From the NCBI GenBank assembly GCA_900548385.1, contig URKJ01000006.1, positions 72,837 to 136,836 on the forward strand: 64,000 bases of DNA. Reading direction: 5' to 3'. Shown here piece after piece: positions 44,074-50,378 of this stretch; position 1 is the stretch's first letter, and each line of letters starts with the position of its first letter. The translations under genes were made by a program, and so were the position numbers. Below the pieces are notes generated by a model. The model saw only the letters and a list, made by a program, of their open reading frames with translations. It did no database searches and was not told where the DNA came from. Source of the stretch: an uncultured bacterium. Its GTDB lineage: Bacteria > Verrucomicrobiota > Lentisphaeria > Victivallales > UBA1829.

Positions 44074-44652
44074 ATGAGAGTAATCGAAGCCACCGCCAAC
44101 ACCGTGGAGGCCATACGCAAGGCATGGGAACTCCGCCACGACCTGACCGACACCGGAAACAGCCGCAATTATTCCCTCGCCGCAGGGAAACGCAGTCAGA
44201 ACCCCGGCTATTCCGGCGAATTCAAGGTTTCCGTCGGGGAAATCGTCCGGAACACGGAAGAAGAGGAAAACCCCGGCGAAATCGCCAGTCTGGAACTGTT
44301 CATCCGCAACGGGCTTTATGAGGGATATGACAACACTTATCCTTATGCCGGATGGATTCTGCTCGCCGGAAAGCGCATCGCGAAAACGCCTGCTTATCAC
44401 AACACGTTTTCTCAGGGAGGAGAATACAATCTTTCCACTTTATACGTCTGGCACAAGTTGGGATTTGAATTTTTTGGAGTATCATCATCATTCGTTTTCA
44501 CAAACGAGGACGAAATGCCGGATGACGAGACCGAAAGCGAAACGACCGTGTATCATCTCCTTGCGGTCATCCGCGACGGTAAAGTTATTCAGGCTCACTA
44601 TGGACCGATTCACATTATGGACCGCTATTATGACGAAACTGTTACCGAATGA
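44074..44652 (+). CDS. Hypothetical protein, phage-like block
   Basis: This 192-residue, acidic protein starts 4 nt after the preceding stop. It has no signal peptide or TM segment. Beta-type strands rich in Tyr and Gly (GLYEGYDNTYPYAGWILLAG) and a Glu-rich loop (DEMPDDETESETT) are visible, followed by YHLLAVIRDGKVIQAHYGPIH at the C-terminus. It overlaps the next gene by 23 nt. I recognise no family. Position between two structural-like genes suggests it belongs to the same phage-derived or phage-like module. Confidence 0.55.
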   Translation: MRVIEATANTVEAIRKAWELRHDLTDTGNSRNYSLAAGKRSQNPGYSGEFKVSVGEIVRNTEEEENPGEIASLELFIRNGLYEGYDNTYPYAGWILLAGKRIAKTPAYHNTFSQGGEYNLSTLYVWHKLGFEFFGVSSSFVFTNEDEMPDDETESETTVYHLLAVIRDGKVIQAHYGPIHIMDRYYDETVTE

Positions 44653-45610
44653 AATTCTTGTCCGTCACTCGCTTCTGGAATGGATCCGTGCTTTCGACCG
44701 GATGCGCGCCGACCGCTATGCGATTCTGTGTCCGGATAAAAGTTTCTCCCGCCTGGAAGATTTGTTGAAAATTAAAACGTTCATGCCGGAAAGCGACCGC
44801 AATTCCATCCTGCGCCAGACTCTCTTTCTAGATGCCTATAACTGGATGGTAATCCGTAAATATTCGGAAATCACGTCCACTCCGGTTTATCTCCACGAGG
44901 GTGCAACATGGGCGGAAAAATATCCGGGAATACACGGGGAGAAAGAAATCCTGACAAGTTCAGACTTGCACTGGGGAACCGGGAACTTTTGGAAATACAA
45001 TCATCCGAACTATGTGCCGGCGTTTCAGGAATTGGTATCCATGATGACCGCCCGGAAGCCGTGGAGCCGGGTCGTCCGGAAAATCTACGAACTTTGCAAT
45101 CAGTTCAACGGAATCGTGTATTTTAACGATAAATCCTTTTATACGGTCTACGGGAAATTTTGCGATGACCACGACGGCACGACTCCCGTCGGAGAATGGA
45201 ACACGTTCATAAACGATTATAACGATAGATTCGGCTGTTATCAATTTGTTGCATGTCGGGATGAAAAAAGCTATGTAGCCTCCACTTGGTCATCGCGTTT
45301 GAAAATCGACTACAATCCACCGTTTGACATTCCCTATCGTCTCGTAGTCGCCGGGTCGGCATACGACAGCTACCAGTTCGACGGAATGGGAGTTGTGGAA
45401 TACCCCGGATGCTATAATGTCATTTTCGACTCCGGACCCATACAGGGGAACTACACGTCGCCGCTGATCGGAATCGACAGTATTTATACCTCGACCAACC
45501 TTGATAATTATATAGGCTATAACAAGTCGAACGATCGCGCCGGGTGGTATGTCGAAGGGTGTGCCCTGATCGTCTATCCCGCGGAAGGTGTGTTTCCCGA
45601 TTACTTCTGA
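44630..45610 (+). CDS. Hypothetical Tyr/Trp-rich protein, phage-like block
   Basis: This 326-residue protein has its most sensible start at ATG 44630, inside the end of the preceding gene; the ribosome site there is weak. It is very rich in Tyr, Asn, Asp and Trp, has lower GC than the flanks and shows no signal or TM segment. The C-terminal half is beta-rich (YQFDGMGVVEYPGCYNVIFD, GIDSIYTSTNLDNYIGYN in two parts). That composition is common in virion or receptor-binding proteins, but no known domain is seen. A minus-strand terminator lies immediately downstream. Confidence 0.55.
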   Translation: MTKLLPNEILVRHSLLEWIRAFDRMRADRYAILCPDKSFSRLEDLLKIKTFMPESDRNSILRQTLFLDAYNWMVIRKYSEITSTPVYLHEGATWAEKYPGIHGEKEILTSSDLHWGTGNFWKYNHPNYVPAFQELVSMMTARKPWSRVVRKIYELCNQFNGIVYFNDKSFYTVYGKFCDDHDGTTPVGEWNTFINDYNDRFGCYQFVACRDEKSYVASTWSSRLKIDYNPPFDIPYRLVVAGSAYDSYQFDGMGVVEYPGCYNVIFDSGPIQGNYTSPLIGIDSIYTSTNLDNYIGYNKSNDRAGWYVEGCALIVYPAEGVFPDYF

Positions 45611-45618
45611 AAAAGAAA

Positions 45619-45650
45619 CAAAAAATCCGGTGCAGGAAAACTACACCGGA
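45619..45650 (-). terminator. Intrinsic terminator (minus strand) at the edge of the toxin-antitoxin island
   Basis: TCCGGTG (45626-45632) pairs with CACCGGA (45644-45650), and the A run at 45620-45625 gives six T residues on the minus strand. It is the second stop signal below the DUF2442 gene. A mutated copy of the same sequence lies at 46451-46489. Confidence 0.75.
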
Positions 45651-45652
45651 AA

Positions 45653-45751
45653 GCGGCGCTTTGTGCAAATTTCAGTTGTCACGACACGAAAAATCCCGGA
45701 ACACTTTCACGGTCCGGGGAGTGGCGCGGTGATTATGCTTCGATCAACGCA
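45653..45751. repeat. 99-bp direct repeat, copy A (terminator plus antitoxin-tail remnant)
   Basis: It matches copy B at 46627-46725 in 94 of 99 positions. It contains a minus-strand terminator (stem arms 45695-45700 and 45713-45718, A run before) and, at its end, codons for Ala-Leu-Ile-Glu-Ala-stop on the minus strand (stop at 45733). In copy B these codons are the true end of higA. Here they follow the stop of the DUF2442 gene and belong to no intact gene. Confidence 0.9.
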
Positions 45752-45764
45752 GCCACAAGCGTTT

Positions 45765-46166
45765 TTACGCAAGGATAAGTTCTTTTTTCTTTTTCGGACG
45801 ACCTCCGAGCGCTCCATTGCGGCGGGACGCTTCCGATTTCCGTGCAGATTTGCTTTTTGCCGCACGGATGGCATTTTCCCGGACGGCGGCTTTTTTCCGG
45901 AGCGTTTCCCGGACGGCGAGCCATTTCTCTACCGGAACCGGTTCGCCCTCTTTTTCCGGATGACGCAAAAGGTCAAGTTCCAAGTCAATCATCGCCTCCG
46001 GCCAGTCCAGCGCGAAACCGTCGCAGATGACATGTTCCAGTTCCGCTATGGTACAGTAACGGAAATATCCGTACCGCTCGAACGGGAGGACAAATCTTTC
46101 GTTTCCAAGTTCCACCGTGATGGAGTCGCGACTCACCGCCGCCAGTTTTGCTTCAATGCAGTTCAT
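45765..46166 (-). CDS. DUF2442 domain protein, partner of DUF4160 (toxin-antitoxin-like)
   Basis: This 133-residue protein starts at ATG 46166, inside the end of the DUF4160 gene (14-nt overlap). The first ~80 residues match the DUF2442 pattern (SRDSITVELGNERFVLPFERYGYF, then IDLEL). The C-terminal ~55 residues are a basic extension (AAVRENAIRAAKSKSARKSEASR, then GRPKKKKE) that could bind nucleic acid. DUF4160-DUF2442 pairs are widespread two-gene modules thought to behave like toxin-antitoxin systems; which one is the antitoxin is not settled, though the downstream basic protein is the better candidate for DNA binding. Confidence 0.8.
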   Translation of the reverse strand: MNCIEAKLAAVSRDSITVELGNERFVLPFERYGYFRYCTIAELEHVICDGFALDWPEAMIDLELDLLRHPEKEGEPVPVEKWLAVRETLRKKAAVRENAIRAAKSKSARKSEASRRNGALGGRPKKKKELILA

Positions 46167-46383
46167 TCCAAAACTCCTCAATTTTCCGTTTGTGCCCCTT
46201 TGCGTATGCCGACAGCAGTTTCCGGTCCGCTCCGGAAAGTTTCCCGTGCCCTTCCACTTCACAGGAGCCATCCATATAAAACCGGACACTTACACCAGCT
46301 TTCTTTGCGTGAAAGTGAATCGGGAGGTGATCGTTCAGATAGAACGTGATCGCCCATCCGTTTACGATTTCGAATACCGGCAT
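46153..46383 (-). CDS. DUF4160 domain protein
   Basis: This 76-residue protein is a complete DUF4160 domain: MPVFEIVNGWAITFYLNDHLPIHFHAKK, then VSVRFYMDGSCEVEGHGKLS, then KRKIEEFWNELH. The conserved 'PIHFHAK' core is intact. It is first in a two-gene minus-strand operon with DUF2442, with overlapping reading frames and its own promoter. Such small two-gene modules are typical of mobile or accessory DNA, which fits the neighbouring higBA and phage-like genes. The biochemical activity is unknown. Confidence 0.85.
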   Translation of the reverse strand: MPVFEIVNGWAITFYLNDHLPIHFHAKKAGVSVRFYMDGSCEVEGHGKLSGADRKLLSAYAKGHKRKIEEFWNELH

Positions 46384-46706
46384 CGAATATTTCCTTATTC
46401 TGTTTTCATTTATAATATAACCTATTATGTCAGGTTATCAAGTCCAATGTCAAAAAAATCCAGAACAGGAAAACTACACCGGAAAGCGGAAAGAAAAATT
46501 AATAGAACTTGATTTCATCAACGAGTTGCCAGAAGTTCCCACTATCAATATTCATGTATTAGTTTTTTTGTGAACTTACAGCTCAATCAGTAAATTTCAA
46601 GTTTTACATTTTCAGGAAAAAGTCAAGCGGCGTTCTGTGCAAATTTCAGTTGTCACAACACGAAAAATCCCGGAACGCTTTCACGGTCCGGGGAGTGGCG
46701 CGGTGA
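46384..46706. other. Gene-free 323-bp spacer between the two toxin-antitoxin modules
   Basis: It holds, from left to right, the DUF4160 promoter and operator (46417-46453), a decayed copy of the terminator sequence at 45619 (46451-46489, hairpin broken by changes in the left arm), about 135 bp of AT-rich sequence with no feature I can name, and most of repeat copy B with the higBA terminator. No coding frame in it looks real. Confidence 0.8.
46417..46453 (-). promoter_or_regulatory. Promoter and operator of the DUF4160-DUF2442 module
   Basis: On the minus strand TTGACA (46453-46448), an 18-nt spacer, then CATAAT (46429-46424). The -10 is bracketed by a perfect inverted repeat, ATAACCT (46417-46423) and AGGTTAT (46432-46438), so a bound repressor would block it. 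This is the layout of an autoregulated toxin-antitoxin operon. Confidence 0.65.
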
Positions 46707-46725
46707 TTATGCTTCGATCAGCGCA
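46627..46725. repeat. 99-bp direct repeat, copy B (end of higA plus terminator)
   Basis: Nearly identical to copy A at 45653-45751 (five differences). It includes the last codons of higA and the minus-strand terminator of higBA: CCCGGA (46669-46674) pairs with TCCGGG (46687-46692), followed by five T residues on the minus strand. Confidence 0.9.
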
Positions 46726-47078
46726 TCAGCTGGACAACCCAACACTGTCCGAAGTTTCTTAATCATCGCCAGTGTCAAATTACGCTTGCGGTTCAAAACT
46801 TCATATGCACGGCTCGCTGTGCCGAAACATGGAACCAGGTCTTTCACTTTTATTTGCTTCTGCTCCATCATGAACTTGATGAAGTCCACCGGGTCGGGGT
46901 TGGAAAAATGAAAACGCTTATCTTCATATGCACTCATAACCATGCTCATCAGTTCCAATTCCTCGGCATCCTCCGGCTTGAGGTTGTCCAGTTCGTCGGC
47001 ATGAGCATCAAGGAAAGCGTCAATCCGTGCGCCCATTTGCCGCATTTCGTCATCATTCTTGATTGTTCTAATTTCCAT
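46707..47078 (-). CDS. higA: HigA-type antitoxin (HTH DNA-binding)
   Basis: This 123-residue protein starts at ATG 47078, 8 nt after GGAGG; a GTG three codons earlier overlaps that site. The acidic N-terminal half (ARIDAFLDAHADELDNLKPE) fits a toxin-binding region. The C-terminal part is an XRE-type helix-turn-helix (FMMEQKQIKVKDLVPCFGTAS followed by RAYEVLNRKRNLTLAMIKKL). It follows the higB gene by 13 nt, the usual toxin-first order of hig modules. It should neutralise HigB and repress the operon through the palindrome at 47406-47422. Its last codons lie inside the 99-bp repeat. Confidence 0.9.
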   Translation of the reverse strand: MEIRTIKNDDEMRQMGARIDAFLDAHADELDNLKPEDAEELELMSMVMSAYEDKRFHFSNPDPVDFIKFMMEQKQIKVKDLVPCFGTASRAYEVLNRKRNLTLAMIKKLRTVLGCPADALIEA

Positions 47079-47091
47079 GGTGTTCACCTCC

Positions 47092-47376
47092 TCAAAATTT
47101 CATCTTGCTGTATTCCGCATGAGTTCCAATCCATCGGACGAACAAGCGGCCGGCCGCATATACGGCAACCACCATCAGACGATACTTATTCCCTCCGATG
47201 TTGAAAATCACCCGATTGCCGGAAAGAAAGTCCGCGCTTCCGATTGCATTCCGTATATCCTGCGGTCTTTTCCATTGTGCCAACCGAACAAGTTTTATCC
47301 AGCTTGTCAACGGCTTAATGCTGTCGGCATGATTCTGCATAAATTCGTCAAGGCGGTATTTGTTTTCCAACTGCAT
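47092..47376 (-). CDS. higB: HigB-family toxin (ribosome-dependent mRNA interferase)
   Basis: This 94-residue protein has the HigB fold seen in this toxin branch: a helical N-terminal part (LDEFMQNHADSIKPLTSWIKLV), IGSADFLSGNRVIFNIGGNKYRL for the central strands, and the signature end VVAVYAAGRLFVRWIGTHAEYSKM. The 'VGTHxEYxK' end is typical. HigB toxins cut mRNA on the ribosome. It is the first gene of the operon; the antitoxin follows. AAGGGA lies about 10 nt before the ATG. Confidence 0.9.
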   Translation of the reverse strand: MQLENKYRLDEFMQNHADSIKPLTSWIKLVRLAQWKRPQDIRNAIGSADFLSGNRVIFNIGGNKYRLMVVAVYAAGRLFVRWIGTHAEYSKMKF

Positions 47377-47400
47377 CGGATTTTCCCTTCGTCACGAAAT

Positions 47401-47429
47401 AACATAGTCCCATGATGGGACTTTTTCAA
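47401..47429 (-). promoter_or_regulatory. higBA promoter with operator palindrome in the spacer
   Basis: On the minus strand TTGAAA (47429-47424), a 17-nt spacer, then TATGTT (47406-47401). The spacer is essentially filled by a dyad (AGTCCCA, TGA, TGGGACT; 47406-47422). A protein bound to it would exclude RNA polymerase, as expected for HigA autorepression. Confidence 0.8.
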
Positions 47430-47449
47430 GTTGCAGTTTGAAATTTTTT

Positions 47450-47484
47450 CAAAAATCCGGTACAGAATTTCTCGTGTACCGGAA
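47450..47484 (-). terminator. Intrinsic terminator of the TM2-domain gene
   Basis: TCCGGTACA (47456-47464) pairs perfectly with TGTACCGGA (47475-47483), and the A run at 47451-47455 gives a minus-strand T run. It stops read-through from the TM2 gene into the higBA promoter. Confidence 0.82.
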
Positions 47485-47508
47485 TAAAATCAGGAAAAAA
47501 TGAAAATC

Positions 47509-48066
47509 TTATTCTTGAAATATACACCAAATGCCACCAATAACAGCCAAAAGAATAAACGGTAACAATATAGATATTAATCCTGGGCTAAGTCCCCAAA
47601 TTTTTTTTCTCTTATTTGTTGGGATATTGGGGTCATAGCATAAATCCCATATAACGAAATATAAGATTAGGGCAGAAATAATCCAAATTTCATCCGGTCT
47701 TGAATTCGCAACAGCAACCCCATATGCAGTTAAAAACAATTTTCCAATCCCCGCTAGGATTTGCCCTGCATAAAAGTTGTGAATTCCCCATCCACCGAAA
47801 AAAATACCAAGTAAACAATAAATCGTTCTATTCTTTTTACGAACAGGAGCTATATCATTTGTCAGATATTCTCCGCAGTATCTGCATTTTTTTGCAACTG
47901 CGAGAATGTTTTCACCGCATAACGGGCATGGCTTCATTTCCGGTGTTGGAACTAGTGCAGATTCGGCAATCCATTGGAATTTGCATCGCTGACATTCAAC
48001 TTTTTGCCCGATAACGTCAGGCTGTACTTCATATTCAGCAAAACAACGAGGACAAATAATTTTCAT
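47509..48066 (-). CDS. Zinc-ribbon and TM2-domain membrane protein
   Basis: This 185-residue protein starts with MKIICPRCFAEYEVQPDVIGQKVECQRCKFQW, a CxxC...CxxC zinc-ribbon like those of the MJ0042 family. A second ribbon follows (CPLCGENILAVAKKCRYCGEYL). The TM2 domain comes next: two membrane segments joined by the signature GGWGIHNFYAGQILAGIGKL; two further hydrophobic segments end the protein. Its codon use is clearly more AT-rich than that of the surrounding genome, pointing to recent acquisition with the neighbouring toxin-antitoxin genes. GAGGGA precedes the ATG. Function unknown. Confidence 0.82.
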   Translation of the reverse strand: MKIICPRCFAEYEVQPDVIGQKVECQRCKFQWIAESALVPTPEMKPCPLCGENILAVAKKCRYCGEYLTNDIAPVRKKNRTIYCLLGIFFGGWGIHNFYAGQILAGIGKLFLTAYGVAVANSRPDEIWIISALILYFVIWDLCYDPNIPTNKRKKIWGLSPGLISILLPFILLAVIGGIWCIFQE

Positions 48067-48146
48067 GACAATTTTCCCTCAAACGGATCCGTGTTGTGAT
48101 TTCTGAGACATTACAATACACCACTTCCCGGAAAAGTCAAACAGCC

Positions 48147-48953
48147 TCAGAGCCGGAACTCTTTCCGGTATGCGGACGGAGTACGGCCGCGGTGCTGTTT
48201 GAACAAACGCGAAAAATAAAACTCGTCGTCAAATCCGCTTTCATGCGCGATCTCGCAAAGCGGCCGCGCCGTATCAGTCAGCAGCTTCATGGCGCGGTTC
48301 AGGCGGCATTCGATCAGGAAACGGGTCGGCGCATAACCGGTCAGCTCGCGGAAAATCCGCCGGAAATGGGAAACAGAAATCGACATTTTTTCCGCTTCCT
48401 CCCCGAAATTCCATTTTGCCTGCGGAGCCGACACGATCGACCGCCGTAACGCACGGATACACTGTTCGCAGAACGCATTCACGCGCGCCGGAAGCGGTTC
48501 CTGTTCCTGAATCTGCAGCAGCAGGTCCTCCAACAGAAGGACTTTCCGCGCCTCCCGGTAACCGCCCGGATGCTGAAGCAAGGCCTGAACTTCCAGCATG
48601 GTCTTGTAAAACTGTTCGGGTTTTGCGATACGGTGAACGGGACACGGTTCGTAAGGGTCGAACAATCCGCCCGCCCGGAACGCCTCCGCCCGCGGTCCCT
48701 GAAAACAGATCCAACAGTGATGACGCGTCTCCGAGGCACAGGTCGTATAGTTGTAAACGCGGCCCGGAGCGGAAAAAAACACACACGGCCCCTCGAACAC
48801 CTCTTCCGGTGACCCGTCCACGGAAAAAACGAGTTTGCCGGAATGTGTATACTGAATTCCGTAGTAGCCGTCAAAAACCTTGTCGCGGCTCCCGCCGGCC
48901 GATTCGGGAATATCGCCGAATGTGGTGAATGTCAGTCCGTCAAAATAATTCAT
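48147..48953 (-). CDS. AraC-family transcriptional regulator
   Basis: This 268-residue protein has an N-terminal cupin (YYGIQYTHSGKLVFSVDGSPE in two parts, VFFSAPGRVYNYT, HCWICFQGPRAEAF). Its C-terminal double helix-turn-helix includes MSISVSHFRRIFRELTGYAPTRFL and LCEIAHESGFDDEFYFSRLFKQHRG. It is divergent from the Gfo/Idh/MocA gene at 49083, across a 129-bp AT-rich gap that contains a TATAAT box at 49021-49026 but no good -35, as in activator-dependent promoters. It likely controls that oxidoreductase gene. The native ribosome site is weak. Confidence 0.9.
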   Translation of the reverse strand: MNYFDGLTFTTFGDIPESAGGSRDKVFDGYYGIQYTHSGKLVFSVDGSPEEVFEGPCVFFSAPGRVYNYTTCASETRHHCWICFQGPRAEAFRAGGLFDPYEPCPVHRIAKPEQFYKTMLEVQALLQHPGGYREARKVLLLEDLLLQIQEQEPLPARVNAFCEQCIRALRRSIVSAPQAKWNFGEEAEKMSISVSHFRRIFRELTGYAPTRFLIECRLNRAMKLLTDTARPLCEIAHESGFDDEFYFSRLFKQHRGRTPSAYRKEFRL

Positions 48954-49082
48954 TGCCGATCAGAATATCCATTTTTTTGTTAAGTTTCTCCATTGGTAAA
49001 ACAGGAAACGGGAAGTATATTATAATCAAATTATATATTTTACAATCCAGCAAACGAAAAAAACAGCAAAAAAGGTGAACAC

Positions 49083-50165
49083 ATGGCAAAATCGCCAATC
49101 AGAATCGGCATCTGGGGACTCGGAAGAGCCGGATGGGGCATGCATACGGAAGAGATCGACCGCTACAAGGATGAGGCGAAAGTCGTTGCCGGATGCGATG
49201 TGCTCCCGGAACGCACCGCCAAACTCAAAGAACGTTATCCGGACTGCAAAGTCTACACCGACGCGGAAGCATTTCTCGCCGATCCCGACATCGAAGTCGT
49301 CGCGGTCGCGGTCCGCTCCCCTCAGCACATCGACTACGCGATCCGCGCTTTGAACGCGGGCAAAATCGTTTTCCTTGAAAAGCCCGTCGGACTCTCCAGC
49401 GAAGGACTCGCCAAGCTCGAAGCTGCACTCGCCGCTCATCCGGGTAAACTGTTCTTCCGGCACAACCGCCGTCTGGAAGCCGCATTCAATCACATCCGCG
49501 AGATCATCGACAGCGGCATTCTCGGCAATGTTTACGAAATCAAACTCTGCCGCCACAATTTTGCTTACCGCGAAGACTGGCAGGCTATCCTCGAATGCGG
49601 CGGCGGACAGCTCAACAACTGGGGCCCGCATCTCATCGACCACGCACTCCGGCTTCTTGATTCCCCCGTCGCCGACATTTGGAGCGACCTCAAGAACATC
49701 AACGGACTCGGCGACGCGGAAGATACCGTGAAAGTCATCTTCCGTGGAGAAAACGGACGGCTCATCGACGTTGAAATTTCCGGCGGCGTCGCTCTTCCCG
49801 CTCCGGTCTATGCGGTCTACGGCGACCGCGGCGCTCTGATCTGCGAAGACGAACAGGATATCCGTCTGCGCTACCTCGCTCCGGAATCCCGGCGTCCATC
49901 CCATAAAGCCTCCGCCGAAACTCCGCCGCTCAACGGATCGTTCCAGGGCAAGTTTGAACAGAAGTGGATCCGCAAGACCATCATGGTCGAACCCTCGAAC
50001 GGATATACGGTCAGCGACATCTACCACCACCTCTACCTCGCACTCCGCGAAAACGTTCCTTTCCTGATCAAAAGCGAGGAAGCATTGGCGGTCGTCCGCA
50101 CCACCGAAGCAATCAAAAAGCAGAATCCCGCATTCCGTCAGAAACTCGACGAATTCGGCAAATAA
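49083..50165 (+). CDS. Gfo/Idh/MocA-family oxidoreductase
   Basis: This 360-residue protein starts after AAAGGTGA. The N-terminal Rossmann fold (IRIGIWGLGRAGWGMH, VVAGCDVLPERTAKL) is followed by VFLEKPVGL with the conserved Lys, and then by a C-terminal domain with GGGQLNNWGPHLIDHALRLL, containing the usual His. This is a cytosolic NAD(P)-dependent sugar or polyol oxidoreductase; it is only distantly similar to the family member at 25884. A strong terminator follows, so it is monocistronic. The divergent AraC gene is the likely regulator. Confidence 0.92.
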   Translation: MAKSPIRIGIWGLGRAGWGMHTEEIDRYKDEAKVVAGCDVLPERTAKLKERYPDCKVYTDAEAFLADPDIEVVAVAVRSPQHIDYAIRALNAGKIVFLEKPVGLSSEGLAKLEAALAAHPGKLFFRHNRRLEAAFNHIREIIDSGILGNVYEIKLCRHNFAYREDWQAILECGGGQLNNWGPHLIDHALRLLDSPVADIWSDLKNINGLGDAEDTVKVIFRGENGRLIDVEISGGVALPAPVYAVYGDRGALICEDEQDIRLRYLAPESRRPSHKASAETPPLNGSFQGKFEQKWIRKTIMVEPSNGYTVSDIYHHLYLALRENVPFLIKSEEALAVVRTTEAIKKQNPAFRQKLDEFGK

Positions 50166-50172
50166 ACATCTC

Positions 50173-50214
50173 CCCGGATGACGAAACGGCAATTCCGTCA
50201 TCCGGGATTTTTTT
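50173..50214 (+). terminator. Intrinsic terminator after the oxidoreductase gene
   Basis: A perfect 11-bp stem, CCCGGATGACG (50173-50183) with CGTCATCCGGG (50196-50206), is followed by seven T residues (50208-50214). Confidence 0.93.
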
Positions 50215-50222
50215 ACAAATTC

Positions 50223-50349
50223 CTGACACTGTCAGAGAATCATTCTCACTTCATCACCCCCTTTCCGGTACGACACATCCGGTAATTTGCCAAAAATCCA
50301 TATTTTTTTCATTTTCCCTCTTGACAATATCAGAGTTTTCGTTTATAAT
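50223..50349 (+). promoter_or_regulatory. Consensus promoter with two related operator candidates, GntR-fusion gene
   Basis: TTGACA (50321-50326), a 17-nt spacer and TATAAT (50344-50349) match sigma-70 consensus fully. The sequence over the -35, TTGACAATATCAGAG (50321-50335), resembles the perfect dyad CTGACACTGTCAGAG about 98 bp upstream (50223-50237) in 12 of 15 positions. Two like sites at about nine helical turns suit autorepression with looping. Confidence 0.7.
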
Positions 50350-50378
50350 TTAATAAAGGAAAACAGGGCAAAGACGAT

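Noticed and set aside
45619..46725. Integron attC-like cassette array
   Set aside because: The repeated segments separate small toxin-antitoxin genes, as in superintegrons, but the R' and R'' core boxes (RYYYAAC and GTRRRRY types) are not found in the proper places and no integrase gene is seen. The repeats are explained by terminators and a shared gene end.
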